Origin: Eubacteriales bacterium
Lineage (GTDB): Bacteria; Bacillota; JASUSC01
Direction: 5' to 3'
DNA: 56,960 nucleotides
Assembly: GCA_030446285.1 (NCBI GenBank)
Contig: JASUSC010000004.1
Span: 1 to 56,960, forward strand
In this document: in pieces, positions 1 to 8,046 of the stretch
Position numbering within the stretch: the first letter of the stretch is position 1
How the letters are laid out: each line of letters starts with the position of its first letter
Made by a program: the position numbers and the translations under genes
Notes under the pieces: model-generated
The model's database searches: none
The model's input: the letters and a program-made list of their open reading frames with translations, nothing else
What the model was told of the DNA's origin: nothing

Positions 1-110
1 ATGTTAAGTGCTTTTGCCAGCTTCTCGCCTAAAATTAAAATGATTTCCATGACCAGGTCCTTGAATGTGAAACCTTCTTGCGGTATGATTTCCTTGAACG
101 GTTTTCTCAT
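1..110 (-). CDS. Partial CDS at window edge, possible transposase N-terminus
   Basis: An ATG at 110 opens a minus-strand frame that stays open to the window edge (36 complete codons). The peptide begins MRKPFKEIIPQEGFTFKDLV. A GGGGAGGAG ribosome site lies just upstream. Most of the gene is outside the window, so no domain can be recognised. The start is preceded by a perfect 12-bp inverted repeat that would pair with the ribosome site, an arrangement known from transposase genes protected from read-through expression. The N-terminus loosely recalls ISLre2/UPF0236 transposases, but that is a guess. A host gene of unknown function is equally possible. Confidence 0.45.
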   Translation of the reverse strand, partial: MRKPFKEIIPQEGFTFKDLVMEIILILGEKLAKALN

Positions 111-111
111 T

Positions 112-164
112 GAACCTCACTCCTCCCCTTCGTGTTTGGTTCTTTCCCACTCGGAGTGAGGTTC
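112..164 (-). promoter_or_regulatory. Inverted repeat sequestering the ribosome-binding site
   Basis: GAACCTCACTCC at 112-123 and GGAGTGAGGTTC at 153-164 are perfect 12-bp complements separated by 29 nt. In a minus-strand transcript coming from the right, the upstream arm would pair with the arm that contains the GGAGTGAGG ribosome site directly before the ATG at 110, hiding the site. A transcript that starts inside the loop would escape this. The + strand reading, stem followed by a T-rich tract at 165-174, could instead act as a terminator. Confidence 0.5.
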
Positions 165-221
165 TTCTTTTTTTGTGTTACTTTCCTTATCCCGAAATAA
201 TTTTACTCGATGCAGGAACGT

Positions 222-2393
222 TTATTCCTCTTCCACCAGTTCAAAATCAAGCTGTCGCTCCTCCACATTGGCCCGCACCAGCCGAACCCGCACCGGCATC
301 CCGATGCGGAAAACCCGTTTGCGGTGGCGGCCGATTAGAGTAAGCTGTTTTTCGTTAAACTCATAGAAATCGTCATGCAAGGTGGTCACATGAACCAGCC
401 CTTCTGCTGAATTTTCTAATTCCACGAAAAAGCCGAAAGAAGTAACCGACGAAATAACCCCGTCGAAAACATCCCCCACCCGCTCGGCCATATACTGGAC
501 AATTTTCATGTCCACGCTTTCCCGTTCCGCTTCCATGGCAATCCGCTCCCGCTCGGAAGCCTGCCGGGCAATGTCCGGCATCCGAGCAGCCAGGGCTTCC
601 CGGCGGGCCGGCGAAAGCTGCCCTTTGTGCAGGATTTCCTTGATTATCCGGTGGATAACCAGATCAGGATAGCGCCGGATGGGAGAAGTGAAGTGGGTGT
701 AATACTCCGCTGCCAAGCCGTAATGACCCAGCCACTGCTCGGCGTAACAGGCCTGTTTCAAGGAGCGCAAAACCATGGTGTGAACCACTTTCTCCGCCGG
801 CGTGCCCGCAGCCTCCTCAACTACTTTCTGCAGAGCCCGCGGATGCACACTTCCCCGTCCCTTCAGCAGGTAGCCTAAATTGTAAAGAAACTCCCGCAGG
901 GCTTCTATTTTTTCTTCATCCGGCTCTTCGTGAATGCGGTAAAGGAAGGGAACTTCCATCCAATAGTAATGCCTAGCCACCGTTTCATTGGCCGCCAGCA
1001 TGAACTCTTCGATAATCATATCGGCGATGGAACGCTCGTAGCGAACAATCTCTACCGGTTTTCCCCGCTCATCCAGCTTTACTTTGGTCTCCGGGAAATT
1101 AAAGTCGATACTACCCCGGCGCATTCTCCGGGCGCGCAGGATCTGGCACAGCTCGGCCATGGCCTCAAACATGGGTACCAGCGGTCGGTATCTGGCCCGC
1201 AACTCCTCGTCCCGGTCCACCAGGATTTTTTTCACCGCCGTATAGGTCATCCGTTCCCTGGTCCTGATAACCGACTCGAAAATCTCGTGCCGCCGGACCA
1301 CACCCTTGCTGTCTATATCCATTATTACACTCAAAGCCAACCGATCCACCTGCGGATTGAGACTGCAAATACCGTTGGAGAGTTTCGGAGGCAACATGGG
1401 AATAACCCGGTCCACCAAGTACACACTGGTACCCCGCCGGTAAGCCTCCCGGTCCAGAGCACTGCCTTCTTTCACATAGTGCCCTACATCGGCAATATGG
1501 ACCCCTAACCGGTAAAGCCCGTCGGGCAGGACCTCTAAGCTTACCGCATCGTCCAGATCCTTGGCATCTTCTCCGTCGATGGTCACCATATCCAGGTGCC
1601 GTAAATCCCGCCGTCCTTCCATCTCTTCCGGAAGCACGTAATCGGGAATACTCTCCAGCTCCCGATACACCTCCGGCGGAAAATCGACGGGCAGGTCGTA
1701 CTTGCGAATGAGCACTTCCACATCCAGGCCCGGTTCATTGCCGTAGCCGATGACCTCCACTATCCTGCCTTCCGGGTTGCGCCGCTGTTCCGGCCAGCGG
1801 GTAATCTCTACCACCACTTTGGCCCCGTCCCGGGCCCGGTTCTGAGCCCCTACCGGCACAAAAATGTCATAGACCAGCCGTTTGTCGTCGGGGACAACAT
1901 AACCGTAGCGGCGGTTACCTTTTTCAAAAGTCCCGACAACCCGACGATTGGCCCGCTGGAGAATGCGAATTACCTCGCCCTCCCGGCTGCGCCCGCCTAC
2001 AGCGGGACCTAAGGGTCGGACGATCACCCGGTCATTGTGCATCGCGCCGTTCAAATTGCCGGCACCGATAAAAATGTCCTCTTCCTCTGGTCGATCCGGG
2101 AGAAGAAAGGCGTAGCCGCGGGGATTCATGACCAGTCTTCCCACCACTAAATTCATTTTCTCCGGTACCCCGTAGCGGCCGCGCCGGGTCCGCACTATTT
2201 TCCCCTCTTCTTCCATTTCAGCCAGCAAGCGCATAAACTCCTCGCCGTCAGCCGGTTGAAAATGCTCCATCAGCTCTTCCGCCGTCAGCGGCCGGTAAGC
2301 TTTCTCGCGCATAAAATCCAGCAGTTCCCGCCGTAAATCCTCATTGTTATCCGCAATTCCTTCCCTGTTTGTAAACTCTAATTTCTCTTTCAT
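222..2393 (-). CDS. rnr: Ribonuclease R
   Basis: This 723-aa protein is a processive 3'-5' exoribonuclease of the RNB family that degrades structured RNA and mRNA fragments in the cytoplasm. In order it shows an N-terminal winged-helix segment (residues 20-85), cold-shock/OB domains (to about 230), the RNB catalytic domain (about 255-590, with the acidic cluster around DMVTIDGEDAKDLDDAV) and a C-terminal S1 domain ending in QLDFELVEEE. The lysine-rich tail of E. coli RNase R is absent. Length is normal. The ATG at 2393 follows a GGAG site. It is not in its usual secG-rnr pairing, because a broken acyl-CoA synthetase now lies between it and secG. Confidence 0.95.
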   Translation of the reverse strand: MKEKLEFTNREGIADNNEDLRRELLDFMREKAYRPLTAEELMEHFQPADGEEFMRLLAEMEEEGKIVRTRRGRYGVPEKMNLVVGRLVMNPRGYAFLLPDRPEEEDIFIGAGNLNGAMHNDRVIVRPLGPAVGGRSREGEVIRILQRANRRVVGTFEKGNRRYGYVVPDDKRLVYDIFVPVGAQNRARDGAKVVVEITRWPEQRRNPEGRIVEVIGYGNEPGLDVEVLIRKYDLPVDFPPEVYRELESIPDYVLPEEMEGRRDLRHLDMVTIDGEDAKDLDDAVSLEVLPDGLYRLGVHIADVGHYVKEGSALDREAYRRGTSVYLVDRVIPMLPPKLSNGICSLNPQVDRLALSVIMDIDSKGVVRRHEIFESVIRTRERMTYTAVKKILVDRDEELRARYRPLVPMFEAMAELCQILRARRMRRGSIDFNFPETKVKLDERGKPVEIVRYERSIADMIIEEFMLAANETVARHYYWMEVPFLYRIHEEPDEEKIEALREFLYNLGYLLKGRGSVHPRALQKVVEEAAGTPAEKVVHTMVLRSLKQACYAEQWLGHYGLAAEYYTHFTSPIRRYPDLVIHRIIKEILHKGQLSPARREALAARMPDIARQASERERIAMEAERESVDMKIVQYMAERVGDVFDGVISSVTSFGFFVELENSAEGLVHVTTLHDDFYEFNEKQLTLIGRHRKRVFRIGMPVRVRLVRANVEERQLDFELVEEE

Positions 2394-2472
2394 ACCCCAT
2401 CTACTCCTATTGCAAAAATTACCATTTATTAACCTCTCCTTCTCTCACCAATTCTATCCCCATTAAAGCAAG

Positions 2473-2495
2473 AAAAGGTGATAAGCTCACCTTTT
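2473..2495 (-). terminator. Hairpin terminator after the acyl-CoA synthetase remnant
   Basis: AAAAGGTGA (2473-2481) and TCACCTTTT (2487-2495) form a perfect 9-bp stem with a TAAGC loop. On the minus strand it is followed by CTTGCTTT. It would end transcription from the secG side before rnr. Confidence 0.6.
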
Positions 2496-2529
2496 CCTGC
2501 TCTCAAGCCGAAAAAAGGCAAAATTTTAC

Positions 2530-3087
2530 TCATTCCATACTCCGCAAAACCGTTTTCAGCACCTTCCCGGTAATATTGCGAGGCATTTCCTGAACAAACC
2601 TTATCTTTCTCGGAACCTTGTAGTTGGCCAGGCGCTCCCAGAAGTAGCGGATGAGTTCCCGCTCGTTCACCTCCGCGCCTTCTTTAAGCCGCACAAAAGC
2701 CTTCACTACCTCCCCCCGCAGTGGCTCTCTTTCTCCCGCCACCGCCGCTTCAGCCACCGCGGGGTGGGACTGCAGCACCTCCTCCACTTCCCGGGGATAA
2801 ACATTTAAGCCGCCGGTGATAATTATATCTTTCTTCCGGTCGACAATAAAGGGATATCCTTCCTCATCCCGGTAAGCCATATCCCCCGTATAGAGCCACC
2901 CATCCCGCAGGGCCTCCGCCGTAGCCTCAGCCATGGTGTAGTATCCCTTCCTCACATTCTCGCCCCGGCCAATAATTTCCCCCACCTCGCCTGGAGCCAC
3001 GTCCTTTCCTTTTTCGTTTCCTATCCGCACCTCTGGGAATACGTGAGCCTCATCTGACCACCAACGACGGCTTCCGCATCTCCCCAC
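2530..3087 (-). pseudogene. Truncated acyl-CoA synthetase (C-terminal AMP-binding fragment)
   Basis: The 185-codon frame matches only the last third of an acyl-CoA synthetase/AMP-dependent ligase. Visible are VAPGEVGEIIGRGENV, the GWLYTGDMAYRDEEGY segment with the ribose-binding Asp, DRKKDIIITGGLNVYPREVE (hinge and A8 region) and the catalytic-lysine motif MPRNITGKVLK near the end. Full-length enzymes are around 500-550 aa. The P-loop, adenine-binding and acyl-binding parts are missing. The first 15 or so residues do not look like this family, so the homology begins near 3045. The region upstream up to the secG terminator holds no recognisable N-terminal part. I read it as a deletion remnant. 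Confidence 0.75.
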
Positions 3088-3148
3088 TGTTCCGCCTGTC
3101 TTTTGCTGAGCTCAAACAAACTTCACCCTTCTCCCCACCAGAACCTAA

Positions 3149-3176
3149 CAAAAAAACCGGCCCACCTCGCGCCGGC
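3149..3176 (-). terminator. secG terminator
   Basis: On the minus strand CCGGC and GCCGG pair around a GCGAGGTGG loop and are followed by seven T residues. It sits directly behind the secG stop codon. Confidence 0.75.
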
Positions 3177-3180
3177 AACG

Positions 3181-3408
3181 TTAACTCAACAGATAGGCAA
3201 GACCTAAAGAAGTAAGCAAAAAGACCACCGCTGCAGCCGTAGTAATCCGGCTGAGAAGTTGATCAATCCCCTTCTTCTTACCGAAAAAAATCTCCGCTCC
3301 TCCAGCAATGGCTCCCGAAAGGCCGGCACTTCGTCCCGATTGCAGGAGAATAGAGGCGATTAAAATTAAAGAAACTAAAACGTGCAAAACAGTTACTGCC
3401 GCTTTCAC
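3181..3408 (-). CDS. secG: Preprotein translocase subunit SecG
   Basis: SecG is a small integral subunit of the SecYEG channel that assists SecA-driven export. The 75-aa product has two hydrophobic helices (about residues 3-22 and 53-73) flanking the family signature LLQSGRSAGLSGAIAGGAE. I chose GTG at 3408 because GGGGGTG lies five bases upstream and the resulting length is typical. A longer frame to 3441 exists but adds a non-conserved extension that covers the ribosome site. The gene has its own terminator. Confidence 0.92.
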   Translation of the reverse strand: MKAAVTVLHVLVSLILIASILLQSGRSAGLSGAIAGGAEIFFGKKKGIDQLLSRITTAAAVVFLLTSLGLAYLLS

Positions 3409-3498
3409 TTTTTCACCCCCGGGCTGTAGAAATTTTATCATACCCGCAGGTTTTTGCCAAGGAAAAGCAACTTAAACGCACAAAAATACCGAAAAAGC

Positions 3499-4143
3499 TT
3501 AAACCATTTTCTTCAGCCGTTCCACCCGCAAATTGAAGGTCAAAATTTCCAGATGAACAGAAAGGTCCACATTTCTGACTTCTACATCTTCAGGGAGATT
3601 TAATATCGTGGGAGCAAAATTCAGAATCCCTTTAACCCCGGCTTTAACAAGAATATCTGCCGTCTCTTGTGCTGCATCCGCCGGCGTTGCTACGATCCCG
3701 ATACCCACGTCTTTTTCTTTTACAACTTCGGGAATTTTTTCCGTTCCTAAAACTTCAAGATCCATTATCTTTTTCCCAATCTTGGTCAAGTCATTGTCAA
3801 AAATACCTACGACCCTAAACCCGCGCTCCCGAAAACCGCGATAAGAACAGAGGGCTGTACCCAAGTTTCCCGCACCAACTACCACCATGCGCCATTCCTG
3901 GTTGAGACCGAGAATTTTCAGCGTTTGATGGAGCAGCTCCTTGACATTGTAACCGACCCCACGGGTACCGAATTCACCGAAATAGGCCAAATCCTTCCTC
4001 ACCTGGGCCGGGCTTACGCCTACTCCCTCAGCAATTTCGCTCGAAGATATGGTGACGACCCCTTTTCGGTCTACCTGTTCCAAAAAGCGCGAGTATACAG
4101 ATAAGCGGGTAATGGTGGCTTCAGGTATTTTCAGGGTTTTCAA
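3499..4143 (-). CDS. rex: Redox-sensing transcriptional repressor Rex
   Basis: Rex senses the NADH/NAD+ ratio and represses fermentation and respiration genes when NAD+ is high. The 214-aa product has an N-terminal winged helix ([19 protein letters not shown] through [20 protein letters not shown]) and a Rossmann domain with the dinucleotide motif [12 protein letters not shown]. It ends in the domain-swapped C-terminal helix. TTG at 4143 is preferred because GGGGAGGG sits eight bases upstream. The alternative TTG at 4161 lies inside that ribosome site. It is divergent from the H-NOX gene, so both genes on this redox/gas-sensing stretch share a 312-bp control region. Confidence 0.95.
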   Translation of the reverse strand: MKTLKIPEATITRLSVYSRFLEQVDRKGVVTISSSEIAEGVGVSPAQVRKDLAYFGEFGTRGVGYNVKELLHQTLKILGLNQEWRMVVVGAGNLGTALCSYRGFRERGFRVVGIFDNDLTKIGKKIMDLEVLGTEKIPEVVKEKDVGIGIVATPADAAQETADILVKAGVKGILNFAPTILNLPEDVEVRNVDLSVHLEILTFNLRVERLKKMV

Positions 4144-4455
4144 TGCTATTTCCCTCCCCAATCAAAAGCCCTTTCCCAAGAAAACCTTCAATTACTGCCA
4201 ATTATAGCAATAAAATATTTTTTTCACAAGCCTTAATTTTGAAAAATCCTCTATATTCCCACCGAGTATTTTAAACTATCGCAATTTTTTTCCCAGAGAA
4301 AAAGGTTACCGCGATCCTGGGAAATCAAAAATAAACTTTTTATAAACCAGTTATAAACCGGCAGGAGGATTTAAAAAGAATTTTGCGAATTATTAACTAT
4401 GGCAAGTACTTCAGGAAAACTTTTCCGGGCTTATTTTTGTGTGGAGGTTATCTCT
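4144..4455. other. Control region between rex and the H-NOX gene
   Basis: This 312-bp AT-rich gap separates two divergent sensor genes. It contains TTATAAACC twice, at 4340-4348 and 4351-4359, an 11-bp period close to one helical turn and so a plausible operator for the + strand gene. TTGTGAAAAAAATATTTTAT on the minus strand (about 4210-4232) resembles one half of a Rex site but is not a convincing palindrome. A GGAGG at 4363 has no gene at proper spacing. No RNA gene was seen. Confidence 0.5.
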
Positions 4456-4989
4456 TTGAAAGGAACATTTTTAGAAATTTTCATCGATTACGTCCAGCAA
4501 ACCTACGGGGAAGAAACCGCCCTTCTGGCGCGGCTGAACTGCGGCCTGAAGCGGGTAATTTCCACGCAAAATTACCCGCGCGAAATCTTCTCTCGTTATC
4601 TTCAAGAAGTCAAACGCCTCACCGGCAGCAACGAAGCCCACATTCTTTACAATTTCGGCCGCTCCTTCCTTTTCACTCCCACCTTTCAGAAAGTGTACCA
4701 TGCGTACCTCTACCAGAGCAACTTGAAAGACTTTATTCTCGCTCTCAATGGCATCCACCGGCGCTTCTCCCAGGGTGCTTCCGAAGATGACAAATCTTAT
4801 TTCACCATCGTTTGTGAAGACGAAGACAAGATTGTCCTTCGTTTCTCACTATCTATGCATCTCTGCCTCTTCATTAAAGGCCTTCTGGAAAGCGCCGCCG
4901 ATATTTTTGACGAAAAAGTTCACATTTACAAGCATAAATGCAACAAACGGGACAATGAAACCTGCGAAATCGTAATTGCTTACAAATAA
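4456..4989 (+). CDS. H-NOX (heme NO/O2-binding) domain protein, atypical
   Basis: The 177-aa product is a stand-alone H-NOX sensor, a cytoplasmic heme protein that binds NO or O2 and signals to a partner. It starts MKGTFLEIFIDYVQQTYG like the family, and His101 in ALNGIHRRF falls where the proximal heme ligand is expected. TTG at 4456 follows GTGGAGG at good spacing and gives the normal length. Oddly, the propionate-binding YxSxR motif expected at about 131-135 reads S-L-S-M-H, so the Tyr and Arg are lost. The tail carries two Cys (162 and 170), recalling metal-binding V4R-like domains. It faces a MarR gene, a possible partner. Family assignment is fairly sure; gas binding is inferred. Confidence 0.8.
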   Translation: MKGTFLEIFIDYVQQTYGEETALLARLNCGLKRVISTQNYPREIFSRYLQEVKRLTGSNEAHILYNFGRSFLFTPTFQKVYHAYLYQSNLKDFILALNGIHRRFSQGASEDDKSYFTIVCEDEDKIVLRFSLSMHLCLFIKGLLESAADIFDEKVHIYKHKCNKRDNETCEIVIAYK

Positions 4990-5008
4990 CCACGATCGCT
5001 TTGAGCGG

Positions 5009-5587
5009 TTATGGTTGAAGGTCGTGACAAAGTTTGTACAAAGGACAACTTTCATCGTGTTCATAACCACAATGCTGGCAAAAACGTTGCAACTGCCGGC
5101 GCTCTAGTTTTCTCAGGTTAAGAAGCAAAAATTTCGTCGCCCAATCGAGAAACCCATCCAGTTCTTCCGCACTTAAATCCGCCGTAACTTCTTTCAGCTT
5201 CTGCATTCGTCTTTCCGCATAGCGGGAACAATACTCTATTCCTAGAGGAGTAAGGGTCAGGATGGTGTTGCGGGCATCGCGGAAGTCTTTCTTTTTGCGG
5301 AGGAGATCTTTTGCCGCCAGCCGGTTAACAACCTTGGTGGCCGCCGGCAGACTCACTCCCAAATTTTCCGCCACATCGGTAATCCGGATTTTTTCTTCAC
5401 CATCGCTGTTGTTCCGGCAGATGTAAAGGAGGCATCTCATTTGGGAATAAGTAATATCGCCGCCTAGAACCTCCTCTAGGAGCCCGGCCATGTAACAGCC
5501 GTCAGTAACGGCAAACAGCAAATCGAGCAGTCGGTTTAACCTCTGCAGCTTGTCCGCCTCCCCGCCGCTCACAGCACCCGCCCCCAT
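5009..5587 (-). CDS. MarR-family regulator with Cys-rich C-terminal tail
   Basis: The 192-aa protein has a MarR winged-helix core: ITDVAENLGVSLPAATKVVNRLAAKDLLRKKKD is helix-turn-helix plus the start of the wing, with the family's DxR motif in DFRDARNTILTLTPLG. Unlike ordinary 140-150-aa MarR proteins, it ends with CQHCGYEHDESCPLYKLC, that is C-x2-C-x8-C-x5-C, which could bind zinc or an Fe-S cluster. The gene converges on the H-NOX gene with a 19-bp gap and has its own near-consensus promoter. Start is ATG 5587; a GTG 15 bases in with GGGGGCGGG upstream is an alternative. The target is unknown; a redox or gas response is inferred from context. Confidence 0.85.
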   Translation of the reverse strand: MGAGAVSGGEADKLQRLNRLLDLLFAVTDGCYMAGLLEEVLGGDITYSQMRCLLYICRNNSDGEEKIRITDVAENLGVSLPAATKVVNRLAAKDLLRKKKDFRDARNTILTLTPLGIEYCSRYAERRMQKLKEVTADLSAEELDGFLDWATKFLLLNLRKLERRQLQRFCQHCGYEHDESCPLYKLCHDLQP

Positions 5588-5607
5588 TTCCCGACATATC
5601 CAGCCTA

Positions 5608-5637
5608 ATTATATCCTCGAAATACAAAAACTGTCAA
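5608..5637 (-). promoter_or_regulatory. Sigma-A promoter of the marR gene
   Basis: On the minus strand TTGACA (5632-5637) and TATAAT (5608-5613) are separated by 18 bp. Transcription would start near 5600, about a dozen bases before the ATG. Confidence 0.75.
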
Positions 5638-5671
5638 TATGTTTAGTGAAGAAAATCACATCCAGTACCTC

Positions 5672-7345
5672 TTATTTTTTGCGGCTGCGCCAGATGGAAA
5701 ACATCAGCCAGGCTCCCATCCCGCTGGCCAGGAAAAAACCTATGGTAAAAATCCAACTGGCCAAACCATCCCAGCCCCGGGGATGAACTACGGCCAGAAT
5801 AACGGAGAGACCCACGATAAAGGACGCCGTTAGCACGCTGATGGAAAGGCGGTTGACCATCGCGTTGAGCTCCGCCAGCACCCGGTCAAGTTCCCTTACC
5901 TCTAAGCCAAAAGAAAGGTTGCCGTCTTCTACCTTCCGCAAAATCCCCCGCAGATGGCGAGGCAAAACGTACCAGAGACGGCCGTAACCGAAAAGAGCGT
6001 CCTGCAACCTCTGCCAGGACCGCCGCCAGCCGTACTGCTCTCGCAGGAGGGCCTCCGCCATGGGCCTTACCACCTCCACTAAGTTGAATTCCGGATCCAG
6101 CCGTCTGCCAATTCCCTCGCTCATGAGAACAGTTTTGGCCAGCAGGGTGAGGCTGGTTGGCATGCGCAAACGGTGGCGGTAGGCAATATGGAGGATTTCG
6201 CTGAGAACATGTCCGATTTTTATCTCCCCTAACGGCAGCCCGTAATAGCAGTTGATGAGGCGGGTCATATCCTCTTTCAGGCGCCGGCGGTTGAGGCTTC
6301 CCGGGGTTACTCCCAGTTGGAGAAGAATCTCCACCGCTTCTTCCCCATCCCGCCGCAGGAAGCTAAGCAAAAGCTGCAAAAGCAAGTCCCGAGTTTCCTC
6401 ATCCAGGTGTCCCACCATGCCGAAATCGAGAAGGCCGATGACTCCTCCGGGCAGGATGAGCAGGTTACCAGGATGCAGGTCGGCGTGGAAAAATCCTTCG
6501 TTAAAGACCAGGTGCATGAAAAGACGGGAACTGGTCCGGGCCAGTTCTTTTTTGTCCATTCCGGCTCTCTCCAGAGCTTCCATATCGTCTACTTTGATCC
6601 CCTGAATCTCTTCCATCACCAGCACCCGGCGGGTGGTAAAGTCCCAGAACACCTGCGGTATGTAGACGTTCTTTTCCCCAGCAAAAATCCGGCGGAAGCG
6701 CTCGGCATTCCGTCCTTCCTGGATGTAATCCAGCTCCGCCCGTAAAGTAGCGGCAAACTCGTCAACGAGTCCTTCTAAATCAAGGAGGGTACCGATGTCA
6801 GTCCGCTTCTGCAGTTGTCGGGCCAAAAACTGGATGATCTCCAGGTCCAGGCGGACCAGTTCTTCCACGCCAGGTCGCTGTACCTTCACCACGACCCGCT
6901 GTCCATCCCGCAGGCGAGCCCGGTGAACCTGCCCGATGGAAGCACTGGCCAGGGGCTTGTCCTCAAACTCGGCAAAAAGCTGGGATGTTTCCTGACCCAG
7001 TTCCTGTTCCATCATTTCCTTGATAGCAGCAACCGGTACCGCCGCCACCTCCGTCTGCAGGCGGCTGAGTTCCTGCAAATACTCGGGCGGCAGCAGATCA
7101 GCCCTGGTACTCAACACCTGCCCTAATTTGATAAAAGTAGTACCCAACTCCTCCAAAGCCAGGCGCAGATGAGCTGCCCGGGAAACTCCTCTCTGCTCCT
7201 CCCAGCGCTCCATAAGCTCCTCCCTTAACGGCAGCCAGCGGGACAGTCCCCACTGGGAAAGGAGAAACCCGAAACCGTGTTTTACCATTATCCTGGCAAT
7301 CTGCCGCAGGCGGGCCCGGTAGGAAAGAGTAACGTTTTCCGCCAT
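5672..7345 (-). CDS. UbiB/ABC1 (AarF) family kinase-like protein
   Basis: The 557-aa product belongs to the UbiB/ADCK atypical kinase family, membrane-associated ATPases that support quinone or other isoprenoid lipid metabolism. It shows the KxGQ motif (TFIKLGQVLSTRADLLP), the Ala-rich loop in PLASASIGQVHRARL, the ATP-site VVVKVQRPG, the catalytic HADLHPGNLLIL and metal-binding LLDFGMVG. The last 60 residues hold two hydrophobic helices that anchor it in the membrane. RBS GGGAGG precedes ATG 7345. In an anaerobe the substrate is probably a menaquinone-type or other polyprenyl lipid; that is inference. Confidence 0.88.
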   Translation of the reverse strand: MAENVTLSYRARLRQIARIMVKHGFGFLLSQWGLSRWLPLREELMERWEEQRGVSRAAHLRLALEELGTTFIKLGQVLSTRADLLPPEYLQELSRLQTEVAAVPVAAIKEMMEQELGQETSQLFAEFEDKPLASASIGQVHRARLRDGQRVVVKVQRPGVEELVRLDLEIIQFLARQLQKRTDIGTLLDLEGLVDEFAATLRAELDYIQEGRNAERFRRIFAGEKNVYIPQVFWDFTTRRVLVMEEIQGIKVDDMEALERAGMDKKELARTSSRLFMHLVFNEGFFHADLHPGNLLILPGGVIGLLDFGMVGHLDEETRDLLLQLLLSFLRRDGEEAVEILLQLGVTPGSLNRRRLKEDMTRLINCYYGLPLGEIKIGHVLSEILHIAYRHRLRMPTSLTLLAKTVLMSEGIGRRLDPEFNLVEVVRPMAEALLREQYGWRRSWQRLQDALFGYGRLWYVLPRHLRGILRKVEDGNLSFGLEVRELDRVLAELNAMVNRLSISVLTASFIVGLSVILAVVHPRGWDGLASWIFTIGFFLASGMGAWLMFSIWRSRKK

Positions 7346-7413
7346 GACTTAAACCTCCCTGCCTTTACAATTCCCCGCTCCTTTCTCTTTTTCCTGCTGC
7401 CTTGCCGCCTTCT

Positions 7414-8046
7414 TTAAATCTTTTTCAAAATTACCAGGGGTGTTTGTTGGTTGTCATTGCCCGCCGGGTTGCGGGCAAAAATTTTTTCCAGAACGTCTTT
7501 TCTCACACCTGGCGTTGCCGCCACCACCCTGCTCCTGCCTAAGTCATTGGCATCAATAATGGCCGCCTCCACTCCTAACCTTTTTTTAATGTTGGCCACC
7601 ACCCGTTCCGGATGTTTGGGACCGAGAACTATGTACTTGTCATAAGGAGGCATGGTGCCGGTTACGTCGTCTACCAGCGCCGCCTGATCCCCGGCTAGCC
7701 TGTAAAAAACCCCGGAACGCCGTAGCAGGAGATGAGCTAGACTGCCGGCGAGAAAGGCGGCCACCATTCGCTTCTTCCCCTCTTCCCGCATCACCAGTTC
7801 CATGGCATAAGGGGAAGACAAGCTCCCATCCTGAGCGATAAAGCGGGAGAGAAGAAGGGCCGTCAGGGAAGGTTTGACGTAATCGGGTCGGATAAAGCGT
7901 CCCTGGGTAATGGCCACTACCGTTTCCGCCACGGTAATAATGTCCCCTTTTTCCATCAGGGGCATGGCGTAGCGGGCAATAACCTGGACGATGTCATCCT
8001 CCTCAGTGATAATGTGGGTTTTTACCGGAATAGGCCGGTAATTCAT
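7414..8046 (-). CDS. CofE-like (F420-0:gamma-glutamyl ligase family) protein
   Basis: The 210-aa protein resembles the CofE family. Its N-terminus, RPIPVKTHIITEEDDIVQVIARYAMPL, and GDIITVAETVVAITQGR match the start of that fold, and LVDDVTGTMPPYDKYIVLGP is also typical. CofE adds glutamates to coenzyme F420 in methanogens and actinobacteria. Many Firmicutes carry related proteins of unknown role, and this one is shorter than true CofE (about 250 aa). It overlaps the upstream gene by 4 bp (8043-8046), so the two are translated together. No other F420 gene lies nearby, so F420 synthesis should not be assumed. Confidence 0.7.
   Translation of the reverse strand: MNYRPIPVKTHIITEEDDIVQVIARYAMPLMEKGDIITVAETVVAITQGRFIRPDYVKPSLTALLLSRFIAQDGSLSSPYAMELVMREEGKKRMVAAFLAGSLAHLLLRRSGVFYRLAGDQAALVDDVTGTMPPYDKYIVLGPKHPERVVANIKKRLGVEAAIIDANDLGRSRVVAATPGVRKDVLEKIFARNPAGNDNQQTPLVILKKI

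Noticed and set aside
4205-4235. Possible Rex operator upstream of rex
   Set aside because: TTGTGAAA is one good half-site, but the other half does not match and the dyad is too weak to report.
4383-4790. Alternative + frame opening after GGAGGATT
   Set aside because: It overlaps the H-NOX gene in another frame, and the peptide is low in sense beyond the first 25 codons.
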